From: JACKBC01 sp041391125
GTDB taxonomy: Bacteria; Chloroflexota; Anaerolineae; Caldilineales; Caldilineaceae
Length of the DNA stretch: 64,000 bases
Assembly (NCBI GenBank): GCA_041391125.1
Contig: JAWKON010000001.1
Coordinates: forward strand, 243,113 to 307,112
Direction: 5' to 3'
The notes under the pieces were generated by a model. That model did not search any database and had not been told where the DNA came from. It saw only the letters and a list, made by a program, of their open reading frames with translations. Position numbers and translations under genes: made by a program. Positions 35,225 through 43,831 of this stretch are shown here, in pieces; the first letter of the stretch is position 1, and each line of letters opens with the position of its first letter.

Positions 35225-37856
35225 TTGCCTTTGCCGTCGCGCGTGCGGATGCGTGTCCATTGCCGGGGTTTATTTGCGGCGCACTAAAACGCTGGATGCG
35301 CTGTAAAAGCTGGTCGATGGTGTAGGGTTTTTGCAGGAATTGCACGGTCGGCTGGTTCAGAATCTGCGAAGGTGCGTCGGTTTCGGTATAGCCAGACATG
35401 AGGATCACCTTGGCATTTGGGTCGATCTGCTTGATCAGACGGATGGCTTCATTGCCCCCCATAACGGGCATGCGCATATCGAGCAGCGTCACGTTGATGG
35501 ATTGATGGTGCGTCTGAAAAATATCCACCGCTTCCTGGCCATTGGCCGCCGACAAAACGTTCATGCCCTGGGTTTCCAGCGCCTCGCAAACCATGTCGCG
35601 AATATAGTCCTCATCTTCAACGACAAGTATAGTGGCGCCCGGCATTTTGGGCAGGTGGGCATCGGCACGCGATTTTTTCACTTCCTGAATAGCAGCCGGG
35701 ACGAATAGACGAAATGCGCTGCCTTTGCCCAATTCGCTAATCACTTGAATGCCGCCCTGCAGCGTTTTGGCAATGCCCAGCGTGGCCGACAGGCCCAAAC
35801 CGCTGCCAAATGCTTTGGTGCTAAAGAAGGGATCAAAAATCTGCTTAAGCGTCTCCAAGCTCATGCCAGAGCCATTGTCGCGCACTTCCAAGCAGACGTA
35901 TGTTTGCGTAGGCAACAAATTTTCGTTAAAGAGATACGCAATACTTTTCGTTTCATCCGCATCGGTCAACAGGTTTTGGGCTGAGGTGGCGCCGGTGGCA
36001 ATATACACCTCGCCCGCTTCCGCCACAATGGACTCGGCCGCATTGATGACCAGATTCATCACCACCTGCTGCACTTGTCCTTTGTCAGCGCGGATATTGG
36101 AAAGCGCGGGGTCCAGGTCAAATAAAAGTTGCACATGCGGGGGCAACACCGTTTCCAGCAGCCCCGAGTTTTCCGTGATCAGCTCATTAATATCGAATGT
36201 CTCTATGCGAAACTGGCCTTTACCCGCATAAGCCAGCAGTTGCCGCGTCAAGTCCGCCGCCCGTTCGGCCGCTTTGATGGTCTTGTCCACATGGGCAAAG
36301 GCGGGGCTTTCTGTCGTCATTTTGCCCAGCGCCAGCGAACTGTGGCCCATAATGGCGGCCAGCAAATTATTAAAGTCGTGGGCGATGCCGCCGGCCAACA
36401 CGCCCAGGGATTTCATTTTTTGCGCCTGCCGCAACGCATCTTCGGACTGTTTGCGTTCGGTCAGATCGCGAAATACGCACACCCACTCCTGGCCGCTGAT
36501 CTGCGAAACAAACATCTCTTCATAAAACTGACCGCCGTCCTGGCGCAATCCTAACATTTCGCCGCGCCACATGCCCTCCGACTGGAGTTGCGGCAATATT
36601 TCATTTGTAATCCGTTGGGCTTCTTTGGGCGCGCAAAGCTGCCGCCACTGCATCCCAACGAGCTTATCCGGCGCCGCAAAACCGTGCATTTTGGCCAACG
36701 CCTGGTTGGCATACATAAAATAGCCATCTTGCAAGATGGCCATACCGTCAATCGCAGCCTCCATGGCCGAAAGATGTTGGCGCAGCGAATTTTCACGGTC
36801 CACGACGGCGGCATGCATCTGGTTGAACGAGGCGATCAACGAACTGATTTCAGCGCTTTGACTTTCCATTTTGGGCAGAGATGGCAATGGTGAACCTCGC
36901 CCTAACGCGCGAGCCGCCTCTGCCAATCTGCGAACCGGCTCGGTCAGGCTGCGCGCCAGCCCATACGCTAACGCCAGACTCAATAGAATGCCACCGATTA
37001 GGGCGGCGGCGGTGAGATTACCCGACGAAACGGCCGGAGCCAGAATTTCGCTTTCGGGTCGCTCCACCACAATCGTCCAGCCAAAGTTGGGGACGGGGGC
37101 ATAGCCGGCGACGCGCGCCTCTCCATCTACAGTGTAGCGAGCTGTGCCAAAACCAGCGGGCATCCCCCCTGGCGGCAAGTTGATCCACGACGTATAGTCC
37201 AGTCGACGCGTGGCTTCGGCAGCATCGGGATGAATGAGCACGCGCCCCGTTTCATCCAACACAAACGCCACGGCCCCCCCGATATTGATCGACTCCAGCG
37301 AACTGGCCAAACTGGGAAAGGCGACGGGACTGCCCAAAACGCCCACCTGTACGCCATCGGCGTTAAAAATGGGCGTGTGGACATGCAGAATCAGGTTGTC
37401 GTTAAAGAGCGCCGGAAAGATGACCCACGATTGCTTGCCCTGCGCCGCCCGCTGATAGGAAGGGACGTGGGCAATGGAAACCAAGGGGGACTCTTTGCCC
37501 ACCACTTGCAGTTGCCCATCCATATCGGCCACGGCCAATTGACCGTATGTGTAATATTGGACGTATAGCTGCTGTAAAAGCGGGCGCTGCTGTGCCGGGT
37601 CCATGCTCACAATTTCGGGCAGCGATGCGATCACGCGTGAATCCTTTAAGAGGTCCGTCAATCGGTTGTCCAACTCGGCAGAAAGACCGCGCGCCAACCC
37701 CATCAACTCGCGCTGCGACTGTTCCAATAGCTCCTTGCGCTCGGTTTGCAGCAGGCGTAATGTAACCAGCGAAAATGGCAACACGCCAATCAGCACAAGG
37801 ACCAAAAAGAAGCGAGTTTGCAAGCTTTTAAAAAAAGTGGATTCCCGGATCATCAT
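35205..37856 (-). CDS. Hybrid sensor histidine kinase/response regulator with dCache and PAS domains
   Basis: A membrane-bound sensor of 883 residues. TM1 is about residues 15-36, an extracytoplasmic double-Cache-like sensor about 40-275, TM2 about 282-303, HAMP about 304-357, PAS about 365-470. HisKA has H493 in GGIAHDFNN. HATPase has NLVINAAES, VRDNGSGM and SGLGLSATLG. A C-terminal receiver at about 742-860 has D793 in LLDMRMP and K in LQKPY. The receiver at the end suggests phosphorelay to a separate histidine phosphotransferase, not seen in the window. The gene starts only seven bases after a LivJ-type binding protein, so that protein probably delivers the ligand signal. The ATG at 37856 lacks a clear ribosome-binding site, so translational coupling is likely. 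Confidence 0.92.
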   Translation of the reverse strand: MMIRESTFFKSLQTRFFLVLVLIGVLPFSLVTLRLLQTERKELLEQSQRELMGLARGLSAELDNRLTDLLKDSRVIASLPEIVSMDPAQQRPLLQQLYVQYYTYGQLAVADMDGQLQVVGKESPLVSIAHVPSYQRAAQGKQSWVIFPALFNDNLILHVHTPIFNADGVQVGVLGSPVAFPSLASSLESINIGGAVAFVLDETGRVLIHPDAAEATRRLDYTSWINLPPGGMPAGFGTARYTVDGEARVAGYAPVPNFGWTIVVERPESEILAPAVSSGNLTAAALIGGILLSLALAYGLARSLTEPVRRLAEAARALGRGSPLPSLPKMESQSAEISSLIASFNQMHAAVVDRENSLRQHLSAMEAAIDGMAILQDGYFMYANQALAKMHGFAAPDKLVGMQWRQLCAPKEAQRITNEILPQLQSEGMWRGEMLGLRQDGGQFYEEMFVSQISGQEWVCVFRDLTERKQSEDALRQAQKMKSLGVLAGGIAHDFNNLLAAIMGHSSLALGKMTTESPAFAHVDKTIKAAERAADLTRQLLAYAGKGQFRIETFDINELITENSGLLETVLPPHVQLLFDLDPALSNIRADKGQVQQVVMNLVINAAESIVAEAGEVYIATGATSAQNLLTDADETKSIAYLFNENLLPTQTYVCLEVRDNGSGMSLETLKQIFDPFFSTKAFGSGLGLSATLGIAKTLQGGIQVISELGKGSAFRLFVPAAIQEVKKSRADAHLPKMPGATILVVEDEDYIRDMVCEALETQGMNVLSAANGQEAVDIFQTHHQSINVTLLDMRMPVMGGNEAIRLIKQIDPNAKVILMSGYTETDAPSQILNQPTVQFLQKPYTIDQLLQRIQRFSAPQINPGNGHASARATAKASRGVEE

Positions 37857-37862
37857 ACACTT

Positions 37863-39072
37863 TTACTGATTGGGCGCACTTGGCAAGGGCGCCAGAATCA
37901 ATTGGCCTTGCTGCCATTGCGCCATTGTATAGTCGGCCAGCGTAAACGCATTGCGCACTTTGCTGCTAAAGGGGGACGCATACTCTTTAAGAATACCGCT
38001 GTAGTTGGTTTTTAATTGCTCCAGGGCGTGTACAATCTCCAGCGTCTCGGCTGACTGCGCCTGCTCAATCGCTTTGGCTAAAAGCTGCACGCCATCGTAA
38101 CCGCGCGCCACCCCTTCCCAATGTGAGGTAACCTGCGGGTTCAACGCCCCAAAGCGTTCACGATAGTTCTCCAATAGCGCAGCTTGGGCGGTTATCATGG
38201 ATAAAAAGCCCTTTGGGCTGTAGAACATAGACGCCATTGATGGCGGTGACGCCCACCCGTTCGGTAAAATTGCCCGCTTTGGTGGTGGGGTGGCCAATCA
38301 CCGGCACCTTCCAGCCTAGCGATTCGGCAGAGCGCACAATGGCTGCTGCCTCGTCTGAGCGCGCGATCATGATGAGCGCATCAGCGCCCGGCCTGGCGCA
38401 CCTCGTCCACTTCGGCCACGATGTCCGGCTCGCCTACACGAAAGCGCTGCACAAGGGGCCGCAACCCCAACGTGCCGGAGCATTTCATCCAGTCCGGTCA
38501 GCGTAGAATCACCCTGACGCTGTCTTCGGCCAAGATGGCCGGCATTTGGGCATGCAGTGTGGCAACAGTAAATTCAGCCAACATTGACACAACTTCCTTG
38601 TCGGCAGCGGCCAAACAAAATGTAAAATTGGGATCATAGCCATTTTTAACAATCGTGGGAATGGTGGCCCACGTATTGACGAAAAGCACATTGCGTGCGT
38701 GCAATTCATCCAGGTAATCCAGAATCACCGTATCGTAAATGCCGCCAAAAACGGCCACGGCGCTGGTGTCGGCCAGATCGGTCGCCGCCTGTTCGCCGGC
38801 GGCGGAATCTTCCCCACATTGCGCATCAATATCTCAATCGGGCGCCCGAGTACGCCACCATTGGCGTTGATCTCATCAGCAGCCAACAACATGCCGCGCC
38901 AGGTCGATTCGCCAGACGCGGCCAGCGGTCCCGTAAAGGGGGCAATGATACCAATCTTTATGGGTTCCTGCGCTACAGCAGAGGGCAAAAGAGCAGTACA
39001 ACTGGTCAGGAGCGATAGCGTGGATAACAAAAGAAGAAAATGCAGTGATTTGGCACAGGGGTGCTTTGTCAT
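37863..39072 (-). CDS. LivJ-type periplasmic-binding lipoprotein, frameshifted
   Basis: Type I periplasmic-binding protein (branched-chain amino acid/amide receptor family). The start at 39072 (MTKHPCAKSLHFLLLLSTL) gives a lipoprotein signal with LLTSC; an upstream ATG at 39120 is the alternative. The mature part reads IKIGIIAPFTGPLAASGESTWRGMLLAADEINANGG, the usual N-terminus of this family. It continues in other frames through NGYDPNFTFCLAAADKEV, GWKVPVIGHPTTKAGNF and EGVARGYDGVQLLAKAI. Breaks lie near 38800, 38500, 38400 and 38190. No permease or ATPase of a liv system is nearby. The gene is followed after six bases by the dCache hybrid kinase, so it may serve as a sensor input rather than for transport. 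Confidence 0.8.
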
Positions 39073-39165
39073 GCAGCGGAGTGGCCATTGGAAATCCCAT
39101 TGCAAACGGCCCAATTTCATATTGACATCCTCGTCATGAATATTTACATTTTGCTTTACGTGCTA

Positions 39166-39247
39166 ACCTCTCCCTACTCCCCGAGGGAGGGACTGTAACT
39201 CCTCCCCCGAGGGGGGCTGGGAGGGTCTCGTACCTTGGCGTTACCAT
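39166..39247. repeat. GC-rich multi-hairpin repeat
   Basis: CTCCCTACTCCCCGAGGGAGGGA, then CTCCTCCCCCGAGGGGGG and GCTGGGAGGG, ending TCTCGTACCTTGGCGTTACC. The 3' third is nearly identical to that at 15867-15990. It lies upstream of the LivJ-type gene. Confidence 0.6.
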
Positions 39248-39416
39248 TTTGCTAACGCTAGCATATCACATATTATAGACGTTGTCACCACCCAAAATGG
39301 TGCGGGAGCCTGCACTTGCAGACGGGACGCACCCTTCCAGGAAGAGACAGCGGCTGCGTTGCGCGCGAAGTCGTCTTTGCATACACAGGTATGGCGACCT
39401 TTATATCTGTAGCCAT
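39248..39416. other. Short intergenic stretch between lyase stop and binding-protein start
   Basis: No gene, terminator or clear promoter recognised. It must contain the promoter for the binding protein/kinase pair on the minus strand. Confidence 0.3.
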
Positions 39417-40602
39417 TCAGACCTGTTCCAGGGCTTGCGCCAGATCGGCACAAGATCCGTCATCTCTTCAATGCCCAAGCACAGTCGGATGAGTTCATCC
39501 AATGCCCAGGCGCAACCGTTCATCGGCCAACATTGGCGTAGCCCATAAGTGCCAGCGGGCTGATCATCGTTTGACACCGCCCAAGCTGGGGCCAATCGTT
39601 GGAATTTGCAGCGCATTCAAGAAACGATAGGCGTCTTCGGCATCGCCCTCGATTTCAAAGCTGACCACGCCACCACAGCCAGCCAGCATGGCCTGCGCCA
39701 CGGCATAATCGCGGTGCGATTCTAATCCCGGATACCAGACGCGGCACTTTGGGGTGCTCGCCCAGAAAGCGGGCTACGGCCAGCCCATTGTCGTTTTGCC
39801 GCGCATAACGCCAATGTTTTGGTCCCGCGCAAAATCAGATAGGCCGCGCGCGGGTCCACCACGTGGCCCAGCAGCGCTTGCGCCTGCCGCAGCCGGTCAA
39901 TCAGCCGGTAGCTGCCTACGATGGCGCCCGCCATCAGATCGTTGCGCCCGCCCAAATATTTGGTCACGCTGTGCACCAGGTCAATGCCATAGGTCAACGG
40001 CTGCGCTGACGGGCGTAGCCAGCGTATTGTCGATCGCAGTGAGCACATTGTGCCGCTGGCCAATGTCAGCCAGCCGCGCCAGATCCATGCAGCTCAAAAA
40101 TGGATTGATGGGCGATTCGGACAAAATCAGCTTGTATTGGGACGAATCGCCTGCCCATCTGGTCATAATCGCCGCAGCAAACCACCGTCGCTTCAATACC
40201 AAAGCGGGGCAAAAATTCTTCACAAAAGACCAGCGTGCCATGATAGCTTTCGTTGGTCAAAATCAGATGGTCGCCCTGCTGCAAAAGCGTGAGCAACATA
40301 GCCGTCACCGCCGCCATACCGCTGCTGACCAGAATGGCGTCTTCGCCTTTGTCCAGTTCGGCCAGTTTGGCTTCCACCGCCCGCACGGTCGGATTGCCAT
40401 AGCGCCCATATTCTTCTCGCTCAATCTGGTCCCAAAACATGCGCTCTTCGGTGTAGTCGCGCAGGGCGTGGGCTGTATCGAACGTGTAAACAGCGGTCTG
40501 CACAATGGGGACAGTGAGGCTGTGGTGGGCGCGGAAGCGCTTTTCGCCCGCATGGACAGCGGCTGTGGAGGAGGCGGTCTTTTTGGATGAGCTGCTTTTC
40601 AT
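39417..40602 (-). CDS. Cystathionine gamma-synthase/lyase family PLP enzyme, heavily frameshifted
   Basis: Cys/Met-metabolism PLP-dependent enzyme (cystathionine gamma-synthase, beta- or gamma-lyase, or methionine gamma-lyase). The N-terminus has TAAVHAGEKRFRAHHSLTVPI. Then come YGRYGNPTVRAVEAKLAELD, AILVSSGMAAVTAML, LTAIDNTLATP and VHSVTKYLGG with the PLP lysine. The C-terminus in other frames reads DELIRLCLGIEEMTDL and ALEQV, ending at a TGA at 39417. I count at least four frame breaks (about 40150, 40000, 39780, 39550 and beyond). The total of ~395 residues is normal for the family. The exact reaction cannot be assigned. It may be a genuine pseudogene or a victim of sequence errors. Confidence 0.8.
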
Positions 40603-40626
40603 GGGTTATCAATTGAGGCTTCATAA

Positions 40627-40713
40627 TCAGTACACCGCAACGGTATTGGCGATATAGGCATCGGTCTCGACTGTTGAATCCGGCCTCATCGCTTGTCGTT
40701 GCGATCTACTGAT
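40627..40713. repeat. Dispersed repeat with short terminal inverted repeats, copy 2
   Basis: CAGTACACCGCAACGGTATTGG at the left and GTTGCGATCTACTGA at the right are imperfect inverted repeats. Internal GGCATCGGTCTCGA and TGAATCC are shared with copy 1 at 20829-20914. Confidence 0.65.
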
Positions 40714-40815
40714 AATAATAGGCCCGACATCCATGAAGATGCCGGGCTATGTTTGTATAAAAATGGGATGGTTCATATTTGCCAGAAAGATAGGTTTACA
40801 TATTGGGCTAGTGAG

Positions 40816-40928
40816 TGCCGATTGAGTAGGCTGCGGTTGTATGCAGCCGTATCGAAATCAAGCGAACGGGTCAACCCGCTCTGGTTTCGATACGGCCCAA
40901 ACTGCCGGGCCTACTCAACCGCCGCTAG
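40816..40928. repeat. Large palindromic repeat, GTTTCGATACGG family, full copy
   Basis: TTGAGTAGGC...GTATCGAAATCA at the left is mirrored by TGGTTTCGATACGG...GCCTACTCAACC. The centre GGGTCAACCCG is itself palindromic. Matches 46494-46604 over its length. Confidence 0.75.
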
Positions 40929-40976
40929 CACCTACAAAGTGTAAACCCAATCTCGACTGAGAAATTGCAACAGAAA

Positions 40977-41396
40977 TCAACCAACCAGGGCCGCGTCGAG
41001 CACAATTTCACCGACGCCAGCCAGGGCTTTGGAAACCGGGCAGCCCGCTTTGGCATCGTTGGCCAGCTTGGCAAATTCGTCGGCGCCAATGCCGGGAACA
41101 TCCGCCCGGCAGGTCAACACGATTTTGTTGATGGCCGGACCATCGCCCAAATGGACTTCGGCCTTGGTGTTGATGCTGTTTGGCGTGTATTTGGCGCCGC
41201 CCAGCAGCGCCGACAAAAACATAGAATAACAGCCAGCGTGGGCCGCGCCAATCAACTCTTCGGGATTGGTGCCGGGGCCGGTTTCAAAACGGGAGGCAAA
41301 GGTAAAAGGCCCTTCATAGCTGGTCCCCACCTTCATGGTGCCAGCGCCCTCTTTTAACGAACCATTCCAGGTAGCTTCAGAATTGCTTACAGCCAT
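40977..41396 (-). CDS. OsmC-family peroxiredoxin
   Basis: Reduces organic hydroperoxides. The 139-residue protein has GTNPEELIGAAHAGCYSM with Cys56 and AKAGCPVSKAL with Cys119, the two redox Cys of the OsmC/Ohr family. The N-terminal EATWNGSLKEGAGTMKVG is typical of OsmC proper. The ATG at 41396 is preceded by AAAGGAGAAAATA, a strong ribosome-binding site, so I reject the longer frame starting at 41483. Probably a monocistronic stress gene. Confidence 0.92.
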   Translation of the reverse strand: MAVSNSEATWNGSLKEGAGTMKVGTSYEGPFTFASRFETGPGTNPEELIGAAHAGCYSMFLSALLGGAKYTPNSINTKAEVHLGDGPAINKIVLTCRADVPGIGADEFAKLANDAKAGCPVSKALAGVGEIVLDAALVG

Positions 41397-41475
41397 TATT
41401 TTCTCCTTTAAACTCGTCTGTTCAAATTTGTATTTTCGAATTATCGAACGAAACTCTGTCCTAAACCAACTGATT

Positions 41476-41540
41476 GTAAACACGGATTGGAGGCGCAGAT
41501 CGAAACCAATGAAATCTGCGTTCTTCCCATCCGTGTTTAC
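41476..41540. repeat. Hairpin with GCAGAT units upstream of OsmC gene
   Basis: GTAAACACGGAT (41476-41487) pairs with ATCCGTGTTTAC (41529-41540), and inner CGCAGAT pairs with ATCTGCG (41514-41520). It lies between the PFOR beta gene and the OsmC gene, either as terminator or as a GCAGATT-family repeat. Confidence 0.6.
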
Positions 41541-41619
41541 AGACTTTGCGCGGTTGGCGCAGAATTCTCGTTGCTAACGATGACATCTCTGCCATTGCTG
41601 GCCAGCGTATTGGCGCAAA

Positions 41620-43605
41620 TTACTCGCCGCGCGCCTTGGCCGCCGCCCGCGCTTTGGCCTCGGCAATACGCGTTTTGGCTGCATCGCTGAGACCGGAGGC
41701 AGCTTTGGGAGCCTCAGCCGCGCCGCCGTTTTTAGCCGCGGCGGCTTTGGCCTTGGCTTGCGCAATGCGCTCGGCGGCCTTGTCGCTCACCGGGGCGGCG
41801 GCTGGTGTAGCGTCGCCTTTGCCCTTGGCGGCGGCCATGGCCTTGGCCTGGGCAATACGATCGGCCGCTTTGTTGTTGCCGCCGACAGGCGCAGCCGCGG
41901 CCTTTTCATCTTTGCTCTTGAGCAGACCGGCCAGGTCTTGCAACATGTGCCAGTTGGCCAGCCGGTCGGCCTGGGCGCCCAAAATCACCTGGCTGGGGTT
42001 GCCCTGCTTATCAAAGTGAGCGCCAAAGCGGCCCTCGCCGCGGGCGAAATCGATAAAGGTAAATGGTTCCTTGGTCTTGGGGTCCACGTACCAATCTTCG
42101 TTCACGCCTGGATTGCCCTTGAGGTCCAGCCGCTCGCGGAAGGTTTCGCCCTTGCGCGGATCGTAGACCATCATGGGGAAAGCGCGGCTGTCGACCGCGG
42201 CTTTGGCGCGCTGGGCGGCTTCGTGATCGCCCACGCCGTGCTCGGGCTGGCAGGTGGTGAAGACGCTGATCAGCGCCGGGCCATCATACTCGTTGGCCTC
42301 CATGATGACGCGATAGAAGTGGTTCATGTGGGCGGCGGTGGTCTGCGCCACATAGACATTGGGGTGCATCATGGCGATCTGCGCAATTTCCTTGCGTGCT
42401 TCGCTCTTGCCCAGTTCGGCCTTGCCAAAGGGGCTCATTTTGGTGCCCTGGCCAGTAAAGGTGCCCGTGGAAGATTGGCCGCCCGTGTTGGAGTAGACCT
42501 GCGTATCGAGCACCAGCACTTTGATATTCATGCCGCTGGCCAACATACGGCTCAGCGCGCCAAAGCCAATGTCCAACATGGCGCCATCGCCGCCGATAAC
42601 CCACAGCTTTTTGTCCTGCCAGCCCATTTGGTCCCAGCGGGCGCGCACGCCCATGGCGTCGGTGGGCCCGTTCTCAAAGAGCGAGTTGGTCCACGAAACG
42701 CCCCATGGGTTAAATGGATAGGTGCTGCCGTACACGGTGGAGCAGCCGGTGGAATTGATAATGCCGATGTTTTCCTGCCCCACTTGGAAGGCGGTGGCCG
42801 CCATCCACATGCGCAGCGCCGTGGCCTCACCACAGCCGGCGCACGAACCGGCGCCGCCCACATAGAGCAGGGTACGGTCGGCCAGCATCATATCCACCAG
42901 CACGCGCTCGTTGATAAAGCGATCCGGCGTGGGCGGCAGTTCGCGGAAGAAGTCAAAGGCGTGCTGATAGCGCGGCACCGTCTCGTCTTCCTTCTGGATC
43001 ATTTTCAGCGCGTTGTAACCCAAATCGGCGCAGACCTGCACACATTCAGCGCAGCCCTTGCATTTGGTGGGGTCGATGAAAATGCCAAATTTGCCGCCTG
43101 TGCCGGCTTCCTTTTTCTCCGGCACGTTGTAAAACTTATTGGTGATGGCCCACTGCTCGCTGAGCCAGTTTTGGCGTTCGGCGTCGGTTTCCGAAAGCGC
43201 CAGGTCCAGCACGTTGCTCTCCACCACTTTGCCCAGAATGGCCGTGTCCGGGCATTCTGTCACGCAGGTCATGCAGGCCACACAGTTGCCATGCTCAAAT
43301 TCGGGGATTTCAGGTGCAATATACGAAAAGTCACGATAGACGCCCGTGCCAGCCGGGATCAGCGAACGCGCCACGCTCAGATCGGCAGGCAGCCGATCAT
43401 CATCACCCTCATTATAGGCGTCGATGATGCGCGCATTAAAGTCCTCGGCATAGGCCCGCAGATCCAGCTCAAAGACCGAGCTGGCAATCTCCTGCTCCTG
43501 GCGGTGGCGGCCGTTGGCGGCCTCCTTCACCAGTGAGCCCAGGTTGGCAGCGCCATTCGGCTTTACGGCAGGCTCGTCATCGATCAAAAAAATGGGATTG
43601 GCCAT
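41620..43605 (-). CDS. Pyruvate:ferredoxin oxidoreductase, ferredoxin-TPP (delta-beta) subunit with repeated Ala/Lys tail
   Basis: Second chain of a two-subunit PFOR, which converts pyruvate, CoA and oxidised ferredoxin to acetyl-CoA, CO2 and reduced ferredoxin. Residues ~105-200 carry two 4Fe-4S motifs: CVACMTCVTECPDTAI and CKGCAECVQVCADLGY. Residues ~255-540 are the TPP domain with GGAGSCAGCGEATALR, INSTGCSTVYGSTYPFNPWG, VIGGDGAMLDIGFGAL and the NTGGQSSTGT segment. The last ~90 residues are three similar Ala/Lys blocks (RIAQAKAMAAAKGKG, RIAQAKAKAAAAKNG, RIAEAKARAAAKARG), absent from usual PFORs. The ATG at 43605 follows GGAGATAATACATCA. It is transcribed just after the alpha-gamma chain. 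Confidence 0.92.
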   Translation of the reverse strand: MANPIFLIDDEPAVKPNGAANLGSLVKEAANGRHRQEQEIASSVFELDLRAYAEDFNARIIDAYNEGDDDRLPADLSVARSLIPAGTGVYRDFSYIAPEIPEFEHGNCVACMTCVTECPDTAILGKVVESNVLDLALSETDAERQNWLSEQWAITNKFYNVPEKKEAGTGGKFGIFIDPTKCKGCAECVQVCADLGYNALKMIQKEDETVPRYQHAFDFFRELPPTPDRFINERVLVDMMLADRTLLYVGGAGSCAGCGEATALRMWMAATAFQVGQENIGIINSTGCSTVYGSTYPFNPWGVSWTNSLFENGPTDAMGVRARWDQMGWQDKKLWVIGGDGAMLDIGFGALSRMLASGMNIKVLVLDTQVYSNTGGQSSTGTFTGQGTKMSPFGKAELGKSEARKEIAQIAMMHPNVYVAQTTAAHMNHFYRVIMEANEYDGPALISVFTTCQPEHGVGDHEAAQRAKAAVDSRAFPMMVYDPRKGETFRERLDLKGNPGVNEDWYVDPKTKEPFTFIDFARGEGRFGAHFDKQGNPSQVILGAQADRLANWHMLQDLAGLLKSKDEKAAAAPVGGNNKAADRIAQAKAMAAAKGKGDATPAAAPVSDKAAERIAQAKAKAAAAKNGGAAEAPKAASGLSDAAKTRIAEAKARAAAKARGE

Positions 43606-43631
43606 TGATGTATTATCTCCTAGTCAGCATT

Positions 43632-43827
43632 AATAGATCAACAGATTACGCAGATTTTTAAGATTTTTTTGTAACTACTCAGGTGCTTGGAGCCCCCCCC
43701 CCCCACCCCCACCACAAGGGGGAGGAGCTTCAACTGCCGCCTTCGGCGGCGCTGTTCCCTCCTCAATGGGAGGGCTATGGAGGGTGAGTTAGACAATCTT
43801 TTTAATCTGTGAAATCTGTTGATCACC
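43632..43827. repeat. Nested repeats in the PFOR intergenic gap
   Basis: TGATCAACAGATTACGCAG at the left is inverted as AATCTGTGAAATCTGTTGATCA at the right. Inside, 43692-43790 is a GC-rich multi-hairpin element (GCCGCC/GGCGGC and TCCCTCC/GGAGGG type). It sits between two genes that must be co-expressed. Confidence 0.6.
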
Positions 43828-43831
43828 CTCT

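Larger units (their letters stand above)
40603..40976. other. Intergenic region made largely of two repeats
   Basis: No gene. 40627-40713 is copy 2 of the short-TIR repeat also found at 20829. 40816-40928 is a full copy of the GTTTCGATACGG palindrome. The remaining bases hold the lyase promoter, which I cannot place. Confidence 0.5.

Noticed and set aside
41758..43536. Long plus-strand ORF of 592 codons
   Set aside because: It is the antisense shadow of the PFOR beta gene, whose Fe-S and TPP motifs are unambiguous on the minus strand. High GC makes such open antisense frames common.
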